Shown: piece after piece, positions 16,684 to 25,839 of the stretch | Layout: the number at the start of each line of letters is the position of its first letter | Position numbering within the stretch: position 1 is the stretch's first letter | Origin: Bacillus salipaludis | GTDB lineage: Bacteria; Bacillota; Bacilli; Bacillales_B; DSM-18226 | Assembly: GCF_004358205.1 (NCBI RefSeq) | Contig: NZ_SMYO01000006.1 | Coordinates: 1 to 64,000, forward strand | Length of the DNA stretch: 64,000 nt | Direction: 5' to 3' | Notes under the pieces: model-generated | Seen by the model: only the letters and a program-made list of their open reading frames with translations | Database searches by the model: none | What the model was told of the DNA's origin: nothing | Made by a program: the position numbers and the translations under genes

Positions 16684-17595
16684 ATGAAAGTATCTATCAT
16701 TGGGTTGGGAGCATTAGGAATATTATTTGGACACCATTTATCGAAAAAGATGCCTAAAGGGGATTTGCGAGTTATTGCAGATAAGGACCGAATCAAACGG
16801 TACCAGGAAGAAGGGGTTTTTTGTAACGGCGAACGCTGCGAATTTCAATATGTTTCACCTGAAGACCACTGTGAACCTGCTGATTTAATTCTGTTTGCGG
16901 TAAAATTTAATGGACTACATGATGCAATACAGACTGTTAAACATCATGTTGGTGAACATACCGTCATATTATCAGCTTTAAACGGAATCTCAAGCGAAGC
17001 AATTATCGGGGAAGCCTTTGGAATGGATAAGGTTTTATACTGCGTCGCACAAGGCATGGATGCCGTTAAGGTCGGGAATCAACTGACCTTTGATCATATG
17101 GGTATGCTTTGTTTTGGAGATCGGGAGCCAGGAGTGGTTTCAAACAAAACAAAGAGCGTAGGCGAATTTTTTGAAAAAATGGAGTTGCCTTATGAGATTG
17201 ATACGAACATGCAAAGGCGGCAATGGGGTAAATTTATGCTAAATGTCGGCGTCAATCAAACGGTTGCCGTTTATCAAGGGAATTACGGTGAAATTCAAAA
17301 AGAAGGGCAAGCAAGAGATACTATGATTGCCGCCATGCGAGAGGTCATCCAGCTTTCTGAAAAAGAGGGAGTCCACTTAACAGAAGAGGATTTGAACTAT
17401 TGGTTAGATGTGCTGTCAACATTAGGTCCAACAGGAAAACCTTCGATGGCGCAGGATATGGAAGCGAGACGCATGAGTGAAGTGGATTTATTTTCCGGTA
17501 CCGTATTGGAGCTTGGTCAAAAACATGGTGTATCCACTCCTGTTAACAAGGAGCTTTACGAAAAAATTAAAACGCTGGAAAGCCAGTTTAGTTGA
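16684..17595 (+). CDS. 2-dehydropantoate 2-reductase family protein
   Basis: A 303-residue ketopantoate reductase-type enzyme (PanE/ApbA fold). Seen: N-terminal NADPH loop VSIIGLGALGILFG, LILFAVKFNGLHDAI, the HVILSALNGISSE-type strand, and the C-terminal helical domain with KFMLNVGVNQTVAVYQGNYG and GPTGKPSMAQDMEARRMSEVDLFSG-type segments that hold the catalytic Lys/Glu and substrate residues. PanE makes pantoate for CoA; Bacilli often carry several paralogues, so this may be a homologue acting on another 2-keto acid. Start at 16684 has the RBS GGGAGGAAA; an upstream in-frame start inside the SDR gene lacks one. Confidence 0.85.
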   Translation: MKVSIIGLGALGILFGHHLSKKMPKGDLRVIADKDRIKRYQEEGVFCNGERCEFQYVSPEDHCEPADLILFAVKFNGLHDAIQTVKHHVGEHTVILSALNGISSEAIIGEAFGMDKVLYCVAQGMDAVKVGNQLTFDHMGMLCFGDREPGVVSNKTKSVGEFFEKMELPYEIDTNMQRRQWGKFMLNVGVNQTVAVYQGNYGEIQKEGQARDTMIAAMREVIQLSEKEGVHLTEEDLNYWLDVLSTLGPTGKPSMAQDMEARRMSEVDLFSGTVLELGQKHGVSTPVNKELYEKIKTLESQFS

Positions 17596-17617
17596 TTCTA
17601 ATTTTTATAAATGATGG

Positions 17618-17647
17618 GCTCGCCAATCGGTGAGCTTTCTTTTTTGA
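17618..17647 (+). terminator. Terminator after PanE-family gene
   Basis: GCTCGCC / GGTGAGC hairpin followed by TTTCTTTTTT. Confidence 0.8.
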
Positions 17648-17804
17648 ATTCAAATGATTGTAATCTGCCAAAAAAGACTTCAATCACCGAAACTAAAAAT
17701 TTATACGGCTTAAAACCTATTCACATGAAAATCTTGGCATGATAGAGTAAAATAGGTTTCTGAAATAAACCAAGGTCATTTATGGAAAAAGGAGAGACTA
17801 AAAA

Positions 17805-18722
17805 ATGAAATGGAATCGATTTTTAAAAGGGGCGGCGATCGTCGGTGTTCTGATAACAACATTATTTGTAAGAAATTCTGGCATTGCTCTTGCCTCAAGT
17901 GGTGATAATGACAGCATTAATGAAAAGTATGGATCGCCAGTAGTTGTGTACGGGGCACAATTATCCGCTGCCCAAAAAGACGAAGTCAAAAAACTATTAG
18001 ATGTGACTGACCCAAGCCAAGTAAGAGAGATCACGGCAACCGGACAAGACCTCGTGAACTATATCAAAGGGGATGCACATGCCAATATGTATTCCTCTGC
18101 AAAAATAACCAGAGACGACACAGGTGGGGGAATTGTCGTAAACATCGTAACCCCTGAAAATATTACCGAGGTCACGAAAGAAATGTATGCAAATGCCTTG
18201 TTAACAGCAGGGGTAAAGGATGCAGAAGTAGATGTTGCCTCCCCGATTAAAGTCAGCGGACATTCCGCCCTTGTGGGGATCTATAAGGCCTATGATACCG
18301 GAAAAGGTACAAACCTAAATAAGGACCGGACGGAAGTTGCTAGTGAGGAATTGAGCTTAGCAACTAATTTAGCCAAAAAAGAAGGCATGGATTCCGATAA
18401 AGTCAGCCAACTGTTAACAGAGATTAAACAAGAGATTGCCGCACAGCATCCGGCAACGAAAGAGGATATTGCCAACATCGTGGATGAGAAATTAAAAACG
18501 TTGAACATCAGTCTAAGTGAGAAAGATCGTCAGCTGTTAATTGACCTATTTGATAAAATGCGTCATCTGAACATCAATTTTGATAACGTACAATCTCAAC
18601 TCGATAATCTTGCACAGGACGTTAAACAGAAGGTACAGAATGCAGTAGACCAAGGATTTTTTCAAAAGGTCGCGGATTTCTTTCAAAAATTAATTGACGC
18701 GATAAAAAGTATTTTTTCATAG
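17805..18722 (+). CDS. DUF1002 secreted protein, YpuA-like
   Basis: A 305-residue exported protein of the DUF1002 family. Residues 1-30 form a signal peptide (basic MKWNRFLKG, hydrophobic stretch, ALAS). The body has VVVYGAQLSAAQKDEVKKLL and VREITATGQDLVNYIKGD, the family hallmark, then KVSGHSALVGIYKAYD. The C terminus (from about 215) is alpha-helical, with heptad-like repeats and an amphipathic end. B. subtilis YpuA is of this type; the function is unknown, with a cell-surface location inferred. RBS GGAGAG. Confidence 0.8.
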   Translation: MKWNRFLKGAAIVGVLITTLFVRNSGIALASSGDNDSINEKYGSPVVVYGAQLSAAQKDEVKKLLDVTDPSQVREITATGQDLVNYIKGDAHANMYSSAKITRDDTGGGIVVNIVTPENITEVTKEMYANALLTAGVKDAEVDVASPIKVSGHSALVGIYKAYDTGKGTNLNKDRTEVASEELSLATNLAKKEGMDSDKVSQLLTEIKQEIAAQHPATKEDIANIVDEKLKTLNISLSEKDRQLLIDLFDKMRHLNINFDNVQSQLDNLAQDVKQKVQNAVDQGFFQKVADFFQKLIDAIKSIFS

Positions 18723-18788
18723 AATTTATCCTCCCAATTGGGTAAGCTAAGCAACATATTCAACTTAGAAAATCAAGGTGAAGCAGCA

Positions 18789-19586
18789 ATGAATAATAAT
18801 AAAAAACATGTTTTGTTTATCGGGGCAGGGCGCATGGCCCAAGCTCTTATTGAAGGAGTGAACAAGAAGGAATTTTCCATTCTTGTCGGCAATAATGGAA
18901 ACGAAAAGCGATTACATGACGTAAGAGAAATATATGACGTGGAAACAACCAATCACTGGCAGCAAGAGGTTAGCATGATGGATATCATCATACTCGCTTT
19001 ACCCCCAGAATCCCATGATTCGATTCTTGCAGATTTAGCAGACCTCATGAATGGTCAATTGGTCATCACGGTTGCAGCAGGAATCGGTCCAACTTATCTG
19101 GAGTCAAAGCTGCCTAAAGGAACACCTGTAGCATGGGTGATGCCCAATACAGCCGCAAAATTAGGAAAGTCGATGACCTTATATGCACTTGGGCAAAATG
19201 TAAAACAAGAACAGCAAGATTGGCTTGAAGCATTGATTAACGGAATTGGTGAATTTGAAAAAGTAACAGAGCAGCAAATTCATGAATTGACAGCTGTCAC
19301 CGGAAGTGCTCCGGCCTTTATCTACCGAGTCGCAGAAGCACTTGAAAAAATCACACTGGAGTCCGGTGTCAGTCAGGAACAAGCAAGGAAACTAGTGGCA
19401 AACATGATTGCCGGCTCTGCAGAAATGTTGAAAACCAATGCGGATCCTGCTGAACTGGCAGATGAAGTGGCCACCCCGGGCGGTTCTACGGCTGCTGGTT
19501 TAGAGGTTTTGGACACCAACCATTTGGACCACCTAATGATCGATGCGATTGAAGCATGCCGCCAAAAAGCAATGGTTCAAGATTAA
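18789..19586 (+). CDS. proC: Pyrroline-5-carboxylate reductase family
   Basis: A 265-residue NAD(P)H enzyme that reduces pyrroline-5-carboxylate in the last step of proline synthesis. Seen: N-terminal VLFIGAGRMAQALIEGV, VITVAAGIG, VAWVMPNTAAKLGKSMT, and the C-terminal signature region ELTAVTGSAPAFIYRVAEAL and DEVATPGGSTAAGLEVL. The ATG at 18789 follows AAGGTGAAG; the longer frame from a TTG at 18738 lacks an RBS. The family includes the ComER paralogue, so a role outside proline synthesis is possible. A terminator follows directly. Confidence 0.9.
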   Translation: MNNNKKHVLFIGAGRMAQALIEGVNKKEFSILVGNNGNEKRLHDVREIYDVETTNHWQQEVSMMDIIILALPPESHDSILADLADLMNGQLVITVAAGIGPTYLESKLPKGTPVAWVMPNTAAKLGKSMTLYALGQNVKQEQQDWLEALINGIGEFEKVTEQQIHELTAVTGSAPAFIYRVAEALEKITLESGVSQEQARKLVANMIAGSAEMLKTNADPAELADEVATPGGSTAAGLEVLDTNHLDHLMIDAIEACRQKAMVQD

Positions 19587-19595
19587 CAGAACACA

Positions 19596-19632
19596 AAAAA
19601 GCCTTCCATTCTGATGAATGTGAAGGCTTTTT
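19596..19632. terminator. Bidirectional terminator
   Basis: AAAAAGCCTTC / GAAGGCTTTTT with an inner CATTC/GAATG stem, between the converging proC and HAD genes. Confidence 0.9.
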
Positions 19633-19635
19633 GGA

Positions 19636-20457
19636 TTAATGCTGCCCAACTGGAGTGTTCGTTAAATGCAATAGATGTCGGACTGCATAAGCAAAACCGT
19701 CTTCATCATTTGTTTTTGTAACTAGGTCCGCTTTTTCTTGCACATATAGCGGGGCATTGCCCATCGCAACCGAAATGTTCGCTACTTCAAATTGGCCAAG
19801 GTCATTCCCGCCATCTCCAAAGGCAATAATCTCATCAAAAGACAGCCCCATCATTTTTTGGTACTTCAATAGGGCCTTTCCTTTGTGAGCCTCGCCTGAC
19901 GTAATTTCCACATTATTCGGAAAGGAAGAAGCCATCGTAATCGGGAATTTACCTGTTAACGTCGCTTTTATTTCATCGACTTTTTCGAGTTGGTCATTGT
20001 GCACCAAAGCAATTAATTTATAGATCTTCAACTCTTTAAGCTCAAGAATTTCATCATAATTGAATTCTTGAAAAAACCTGTCGAGTTCTTCTTTACTCTT
20101 ATCTTTCAATGGAGGCAAAGTGGAAGGAAAACCGCCATGATTCGTGTAGACGAGAATACCTGCGCCTAAATTTTTCAAAATTGGAAGAAGTTCTTTAAAG
20201 GTGGAAATCGGCAAAGTCGCCTCATACAGCATTTCATTTGTACGTGAATACAAAACAGAACCATTTATACAAAAAATAGGAATCTCCAAATTTTGCACGG
20301 CTTTTAGTTGAATGACATCCGCCAAAGCTCTTCCCGTGTTTAAAATAAGCTCATGACCTTGAGCTTTTAATTCGTTTAAAGTTTTTTCGTTTTCTTCAGA
20401 AATTTCATGGTCAGAGTTTAATAGTGTCCCATCTAAATCAATTGAAATACATTTCAT
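19636..20457 (-). CDS. Cof-type HAD-IIB phosphatase
   Basis: A 273-residue cytosolic haloacid dehalogenase phosphatase. Seen: motif I SIDLDGTLL with the two catalytic aspartates (Asp7, Asp9), motif II region LILNTGRAL, a C2-type cap in the middle, a Lys before motif IV, and IIAFGDGGNDLGQFEVA for the metal-binding loop. Cof-type enzymes act on sugar phosphates or other small phosphate esters; the substrate cannot be told. It is a single gene, divergent from the next one, with RBS GGAAC. Confidence 0.9.
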   Translation of the reverse strand: MKCISIDLDGTLLNSDHEISEENEKTLNELKAQGHELILNTGRALADVIQLKAVQNLEIPIFCINGSVLYSRTNEMLYEATLPISTFKELLPILKNLGAGILVYTNHGGFPSTLPPLKDKSKEELDRFFQEFNYDEILELKELKIYKLIALVHNDQLEKVDEIKATLTGKFPITMASSFPNNVEITSGEAHKGKALLKYQKMMGLSFDEIIAFGDGGNDLGQFEVANISVAMGNAPLYVQEKADLVTKTNDEDGFAYAVRHLLHLTNTPVGQH

Positions 20458-20609
20458 GATAAAAAAGTTCCTTTCTATTCCACATTAAGACTACTATATC
20501 AGATTTTCCTTTAAAAAAGTTTAGTAAAGCATTGGAGGATGCGGGCATAAGGAATAAAAATTTATTAATACTAAAATGGTAAAAATAATAAATAAAGGAG
20601 TAAACATCC

Positions 20610-21256
20610 ATGAAAAAAGCGATTATTTCTTTCATTTTCGTTTTCCTGTTTTCCATGTAAATACCGCTTCATTTGCCGGTGCGGAAGTGAGAGATCCGGT
20701 AGATCCATCCTGTCTTAATGCCAAAGTAATTGATTTAAAATATCCCATGCAGCAGCTTTGGGTTGAACATGCATGGTGGACAAGAAGTTTAATTGTATCC
20801 ACACTCAGCGATCTTAAAGATAAAGATGCAGTGTTGGCCAGACTTCTTAAAAACCAAGAAGACTTAGGAACCATTATTAAATCCTATTATGGTGAAGAAG
20901 AAGGGAATAAATTTACAGCTCTTTTAAAGGAACATATTTTGATTGCAGGCAAAATTATTGATGCTGCGAGAAGGGGGGACCAACCTAATATTGATAAATT
21001 CAATAAAGAATGGGTACAAAACGCGGACGAAATTGTTGCATTTTTAACATCTGCAAATCCATATTGGTCCAAAAAGGTCTTAACCGAAATGTTCTATACC
21101 CATCTAAAATTAACTACTGATGAGGTTATTGACCGGCTAAAAGGTGACTGGGTAGGCGATGTTCGTACAGCGGATACGAACGAAACTCATTTGATTCATA
21201 TGGGGGATATCTTGACCGAGGGAATTGTGAAGCAGTTTCCAGAGAAGTTTAGATAA
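20610..21256 (+). pseudogene. Secreted protein of unknown family, frameshifted in signal peptide
   Basis: The best start is ATG 20610 after AAAGGAG and reads MKKAIISFIFVFLFSM then stops at 20658. A second frame carries the mature protein from about 20654 (VNTASFAGAEVRDP) to 21256. A missing base in the run of TTTTC repeats at about 20636-20655 explains both. The mature part (about 195 residues) is helical and intact, with WVEHAWWTRSLIVSTLSDL, AVLARLLKNQEDLG, YYGEEEGNKFTALLKEHILIAGKIIDAA and a C-terminal EGIVKQFPEKF. I recognise this as a conserved Bacillus/Paenibacillus family of unknown function. It is an exported protein if the frame is restored. Confidence 0.65.
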
Positions 21257-21265
21257 ACATGATGA

Positions 21266-21308
21266 AAAGGAAATCTAACAGAAGGGATTCTTTGGATTTC
21301 CTTTTTCT
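21266..21308 (+). terminator. Terminator after secreted protein
   Basis: AAAGGAAATC / GATTTCCTTT stem around an 18-base loop, then TTCTTCT. Confidence 0.6.
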
Positions 21309-21407
21309 TCTAAAGGGCATGGTGCTGAAATTCTACACTTTTCATGATAATAGTAGTACCATATATTTATAATAGCTATATTTGAAAAATCCCAAGGAGA
21401 AGAAAAG

Positions 21408-21779
21408 ATGAGTTTTAAAAAGGAAGAACTACTTAATTTAAGGGAAAAGGATCATGACCTTTATGAAAAAACGGTTCAGACAGCGTTCATAGAAAAAAGA
21501 CAGGAATTTCTTGATGTGTTTGAAGATTATTTTCGTGAAAGAGGATTTGTCATTCGAAAGAGAAATGATTCAGTCAAAGCCTCTTTTGACATCCTTCATT
21601 TTAAGGCTTTTACAGATGAAACTGGAAAAATAATGATTATGAAAGGGAAGGAGGAAATCGCAAACATCTACATTCATTTTGATGGAGATACCGATCCTGT
21701 TTTTTATTATACAGGAAGCAATTTCGAGATAAGGTTTGAAAGCCCATTAGCTATACTTGAAAGTATTTTTCAGATATAA
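21408..21779 (+). CDS. Hypothetical protein, 123 residues
   Basis: A soluble protein with no family I recognise. The N-terminal half is strongly charged and helical (KEELLNLREKDHDLYEKTVQ, then FLDVFEDYFRERGF), and the C-terminal half has alternating beta-type segments (IMIMKGKEEIANIYIHFDG, VFYYTGSNFEIRFE). No cysteine, signal peptide or membrane helix. RBS CAAGGAGAAG is good, and the gene stands alone before a terminator at 21834. Confidence 0.6.
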   Translation: MSFKKEELLNLREKDHDLYEKTVQTAFIEKRQEFLDVFEDYFRERGFVIRKRNDSVKASFDILHFKAFTDETGKIMIMKGKEEIANIYIHFDGDTDPVFYYTGSNFEIRFESPLAILESIFQI

Positions 21780-21833
21780 GTTACCAATTAGCACGATTCT
21801 TCTTTAAGGCATCGCCGCATTTTGGGTAGAGGG

Positions 21834-21866
21834 CACTGATATTCAATGAGTATCAGTGTTTTTTTA
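21834..21866 (+). terminator. Terminator after hypothetical gene
   Basis: CACTGATA / TATCAGTG hairpin followed by TTTTTTT. Confidence 0.85.
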
Positions 21867-22054
21867 TGAGAAAACACCCGTAGCTTTTGTGAGATCATTT
21901 TAAATAAACATTTATTTTCCACTTACCAAATAAAGGTCCTTTATAGGAATAATATTCAATATTTTGTCAACTTTTGCTGAAAAAATAGCTTCAAAACATG
22001 ATAGGATGATTGTGGTTAGCAATAACCAAAAAATTTTGAATAGGAGAATGTATG

Positions 22055-22555
22055 ATGGGGCTAGATATGTATTTATTCAGTGCACCAAAGATTGACGGAA
22101 TGAACTTTGAAGATGTGCTCCTTGCAAACGGTCGCTTTCATAAACTCGAAGAGGGGGATATGCTTTATGAACGATTGAAACCGTACATTAAACACTTTGA
22201 AGAATATGGTCGCAAATGGTCCAGTATGTTAGAGGAAGTCGCTTACTGGCGAAAGGCAAATCAGATTCACAATTGGTTTGTAGAAAATCTTAATAATGGG
22301 ACAGATGAACCTGTCTTTACGGTGGAGGTCACGAAAGACCAATTGAGGGAACTTTATAAATTATGCATAGAAGCCCTTACGAAACAAACCCATCCACATG
22401 AACAATTACCGACAAGACCAGGATGTTTTTTTGGCAGCATAGCTTATGATGATTACTATTACAAAGAAATTGATCGAACGAAATCGATAGTAGAAAACCT
22501 CCTTAAAAACTTCAATTTTGAAACCCACTATTTGTTATATCAATGTTCCTGGTAA
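22055..22555 (+). CDS. Hypothetical protein, phage-type MGLDMYL family
   Basis: A 166-residue soluble protein beginning MGLDMYLFSAPKIDG. The MGLDMYL opening, the YWRKANQIHNWFVENL segment and the aromatic-rich C-terminal half (DDYYYKEIDRT) recur in phage and bacterial proteins of unknown role. Two ATG codons occur at 22052 and 22055; the second has the better distance from AGGAG and gives the conserved N terminus. No membrane segment. No other phage gene is adjacent, so it may be a domesticated phage gene. Confidence 0.6.
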   Translation: MGLDMYLFSAPKIDGMNFEDVLLANGRFHKLEEGDMLYERLKPYIKHFEEYGRKWSSMLEEVAYWRKANQIHNWFVENLNNGTDEPVFTVEVTKDQLRELYKLCIEALTKQTHPHEQLPTRPGCFFGSIAYDDYYYKEIDRTKSIVENLLKNFNFETHYLLYQCSW

Positions 22556-22707
22556 GCCTCAATGACTTCGTAAATATAATTCTCAATTTTTTTAATAACT
22601 TAAACGCTAAGGTAATTCAGTTCTGCGTACGCATTTTTATTTTATTGTAATACCCATCTGGAGAAATGGGAAATATAAACAGACATCACGATATTCACAA
22701 TGACGAG

Positions 22708-22738
22708 GAAAAATCAGATAGCATGCTGTCTGGTTTTT
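22708..22738 (+). terminator. Hairpin with T run before FUSC gene
   Basis: AAATCAGA / TCTGGTTT around GCATGC, then TTC. It may terminate the upstream transcript. Confidence 0.5.
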
Positions 22739-22778
22739 CTACTGTTTTCTTAAACATCATAGAGAGGAGGCCACCCGA

Positions 22779-24704
22779 ATGGGAGAAAACAAAAATGGTT
22801 CTCTTAAAGTAACTTCCATTATCAGACAAGCGTTAATGGTAAATAAAATGCCATTCCCTTGGTTGAAAGCATTTTGCGCGGGATTGGCTGCATCGTTACC
22901 CATTATGTTTGGATTACTCCTGGGGAATTTTCAATATGGATTATTAGCCGGAATGGGGGGATTTACTTATTTATACGTCTTTCATATTCCTTATGCTCAA
23001 AGAGCAAAAAAGTTATTCTTTGTCATACTGGGGATAACGTTCGTTACGTTCTTAGGAACAGTTACAGCTCCACACCCACTAGCAGCCGCTATTTTAATGG
23101 GGCTCATCGGAGGTATTGGAATCTTTATTTTTGGGGCTTTAAAAATTAAAGGACCATCCGCCATCTTTTTCGTTTTAATTTTTGCGATGACTTCAGGTAT
23201 GCCCGTTCAACCTGAACTTGCTCCACTGCGTGCCGGTCTTGCCTTTCTTGGCGGCGCTTTATCATGGGTGATTGCCATGATCGGTTGGTTTTTTCATCCC
23301 CATGGTCCTGAACAAGATGTGGTAAAACGGGAATATTTCGAGCTGGCATCCTTTTTTGATTCAATTGGCTCCGATCACTTGAATGCAGCCAGACAACGAG
23401 TAATGACCGTTTTTAAAGAAGCGGAAGAAACGCTTACAGCGGGATACATTTCATGGCGTAAAACGGACCTTTTTCAACGATTATTTTTATTACATAATCA
23501 TGCAAATTTGATATTTATGACTGTCCTAGAAAACATTCCAGAAGAACATGCAAAATTGCCGCCAGAAATGGGTGATTCGATTCGTAATATTGCCCAATCA
23601 CTTGACCAGGGCGAATGTGGGGTAAAGAACGAAGAGCAAAAAAACATGGATCAATCCATAAACACGATATGGGCAAGAATCTATGAGGCTGAAGCGATTT
23701 TGCAAACACCAATTACCGAACTAGGCCCAGAGATGGAATTGTCGAAGCAACCTCTAAAAACGACTTTTTTAGGAGCCTTTGATAAGAACTCGTTTGTTTT
23801 CATTTCAGCCTTACGTTTTGGCGTCGTTACCATGATTGCTGCCATTATCGCGTATAAGTTTGGCTTTAATCGGGCATATTGGATACCTTTATCCTGTGTA
23901 GCGGTCATGTCGGGAGCTACAATCGTGTCCACCTACCATCGGGCGATTCAAAGAGGAATTGGTACAATTCTTGGGATTCTCATAGCAAGCCTGGTACTCT
24001 CAACACAGCCAACTGGATACATGATTGCGTTCTTTGTTCTGCTTTTAACCTTTATAACAGAACTATTTATTGTCAAAAATTATGGGTTAGCTGCATTGTT
24101 TTTTACGCCGAATGCTTTATTGATGGCGGAGAGTGGAAGTCATGGAAACTATAGCTTTTCCTTTTATGCATCTGCCAGAATTCTTGACGTCATCATTGGA
24201 ATTGTGATTGGTATTCTAGGGGTCTTATTGCTAGGGAGGCAGTCAGCTTCAAGTCGTCTGCCGCATAACATCACGAAAACGATAAGAAGCCAGGCACAGT
24301 TTTTATTTATCCTTTTCTCTGATCAAGGAGAAGGTTTTGATGCGGGAAAAAGCAGAGAGCGAAGTAAAATGAGGACGAATCTTAATAATTTACGTACTAT
24401 GTATGATACAGCAACAGGTGAGATTCCCGTTAATCAAAAGGCTTTAGAGTATTATTGGCCCGTTATTTTTTCCATCGAACAGCTAGGGTACTTATTGGAA
24501 AAATGTTCGCTTATGTCGAAACGTCCGGTTCTCAGTGACGATACTCTTGCTCAATTGTTTTATGTGTTTGAAACAATAGCAAATGCCGCCGACCGAGAAA
24601 CATTTCCTGTGATAAAAAATGTACCGAAAATTGGTGAATTCCCAAGTATAGAAAAAGAAATTGATTCCCTACAGCATGCATTTCAATTAAATACTAAGAA
24701 ATAG
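22779..24704 (+). CDS. FUSC family membrane exporter
   Basis: A 641-residue inner-membrane protein of the fusaric acid resistance (FUSC) family, related to aromatic acid exporters such as AaeB. Two membrane blocks of about six helices are seen: one near 25-165 (FGLLLGNFQYGLLAGMGGF, FLGGALSWVIAMIGWFF), the second near 345-490 (YWIPLSCVAVMSGATIVS, RGIGTILGILIASL, DVIIGIVIGILGVLLLGR), each followed by a soluble helical region. This duplicated layout is typical. The substrate is unknown. Strong RBS AGAGAGGAGG; single gene, ended by the terminator at 24741. Confidence 0.85.
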   Translation: MGENKNGSLKVTSIIRQALMVNKMPFPWLKAFCAGLAASLPIMFGLLLGNFQYGLLAGMGGFTYLYVFHIPYAQRAKKLFFVILGITFVTFLGTVTAPHPLAAAILMGLIGGIGIFIFGALKIKGPSAIFFVLIFAMTSGMPVQPELAPLRAGLAFLGGALSWVIAMIGWFFHPHGPEQDVVKREYFELASFFDSIGSDHLNAARQRVMTVFKEAEETLTAGYISWRKTDLFQRLFLLHNHANLIFMTVLENIPEEHAKLPPEMGDSIRNIAQSLDQGECGVKNEEQKNMDQSINTIWARIYEAEAILQTPITELGPEMELSKQPLKTTFLGAFDKNSFVFISALRFGVVTMIAAIIAYKFGFNRAYWIPLSCVAVMSGATIVSTYHRAIQRGIGTILGILIASLVLSTQPTGYMIAFFVLLLTFITELFIVKNYGLAALFFTPNALLMAESGSHGNYSFSFYASARILDVIIGIVIGILGVLLLGRQSASSRLPHNITKTIRSQAQFLFILFSDQGEGFDAGKSRERSKMRTNLNNLRTMYDTATGEIPVNQKALEYYWPVIFSIEQLGYLLEKCSLMSKRPVLSDDTLAQLFYVFETIANAADRETFPVIKNVPKIGEFPSIEKEIDSLQHAFQLNTKK

Positions 24705-24740
24705 GGCCTCAAATAAATGATGTTTCTGTGAACCAAAAAG

Positions 24741-24775
24741 AATCCCATCTGAATTTAAATCAGATGGGATTTTTA
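24741..24775. terminator. Bidirectional terminator
   Basis: AATCCCATCTGA / TCAGATGGGATT then TTTT, between the converging FUSC and pit genes. Confidence 0.9.
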
Positions 24776-24815
24776 TGATTTGTCAATGAGGAAAATCATG
24801 TCACCAACTAAAGTA

Positions 24816-25802
24816 TTATAAAAAAATCTTTATGATGGTTATGAAAATGCCAGCAATTGCAGCAGAAATCGGTAATGTAATCACCCATGTAATGACCATT
24901 CTTCCTGCAACACCCCAATTGACACCTCGAAATCGCTTTGCAGATCCAACACCTAATATTGAACAGGAGGCAACATGAGTGGTTGAAACGGGAACACCTA
25001 ATAAAGTTGCTCCCTGCATGACGGCAAAGGATGATAAATCTGCGGCAAATCCATTAATGGGCTGTACTTTAAATAATTTTTTAGCTACCGTTTTAATAAT
25101 CCGCATACCGCCAATCATGGTACCAAGTCCCATTGCTGCTGCGCAAATCAACTGAACCCAAAAAGGGACATCAAGGGTTGATTGGTATCCGGCTGCTACT
25201 AATGCGAAAACAATAATTCCCATTGTTTTTTGCCCATCATTTCCCCCATGTGAAAAAGCAGCTAATCCACCGGCTATAACTTGAATCGAACGAAAACCAC
25301 GGGTGGCACGGTGAGGATTCGCATTTTTGAAAAGAACTCTTAATATTTTCATGAGAATAAAGCCTACAAAAAAAGCTAAAAAGGGTGAAATAATTAAACC
25401 TTTAATAATGTCAGTGAATCCTACCCAGTTGATGGAATGTAGTCCTGATCCAAAAATAACAGCTCCAGCGACTGATCCAATTAATGTGTGGGATGATGAA
25501 GAAGGAATCCCAAAATACCAAGTTATCAGATTCCAAAAAATTGCAGATAGTAAAGCGGCAATGACGATGGCCATTCCGTTTTCAATATGGAAGGGATCAG
25601 CGATTTTTCCGCCAATTGATTTTGCTACCGCTTGAGAAGTGATTGCACCGATAAAATTTAAAACACCCGCAAAAATCACAGCAAACCGTGGTGATAGAGC
25701 TCTTGTAGAAACCGACATGGCGATTGCATTTGCTGTATCATGAAAGCCATTAATGAAATCGAAAGCTAAGGCAAGAACGATAATGATGACAATGATTGTC
25801 AT
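24816..25802 (-). CDS. pit: Inorganic phosphate permease, PiT family
   Basis: A 328-residue membrane transporter of the PiT family, importing phosphate (as metal-phosphate) with protons or sodium. Seen: the first signature FINGFHDTANAIAMSVSTRA near the N terminus, IPSSSSHTLIGS, AFSHGGNDGQKTMGI, and the second-half repeat GVPVSTTHVASCSILGVG, with about ten helices. Downstream partner of the DUF47 gene, 37 bases away on the same strand, which is the normal arrangement in Bacillus. Low-affinity phosphate uptake is the expected role. Confidence 0.95.
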   Translation of the reverse strand: MTIIVIIIVLALAFDFINGFHDTANAIAMSVSTRALSPRFAVIFAGVLNFIGAITSQAVAKSIGGKIADPFHIENGMAIVIAALLSAIFWNLITWYFGIPSSSSHTLIGSVAGAVIFGSGLHSINWVGFTDIIKGLIISPFLAFFVGFILMKILRVLFKNANPHRATRGFRSIQVIAGGLAAFSHGGNDGQKTMGIIVFALVAAGYQSTLDVPFWVQLICAAAMGLGTMIGGMRIIKTVAKKLFKVQPINGFAADLSSFAVMQGATLLGVPVSTTHVASCSILGVGSAKRFRGVNWGVAGRMVITWVITLPISAAIAGIFITIIKIFL

Positions 25803-25839
25803 GAGATCCTCCTTCAGTTAATTTTATTTTTAGTTGAAA

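Noticed and set aside
20610..21256. Acetylglutamate kinase or glycosyltransferase
   Set aside because: Homologues sometimes carry such names, but no kinase or transferase motif is present; the sequence is a secreted helical protein.
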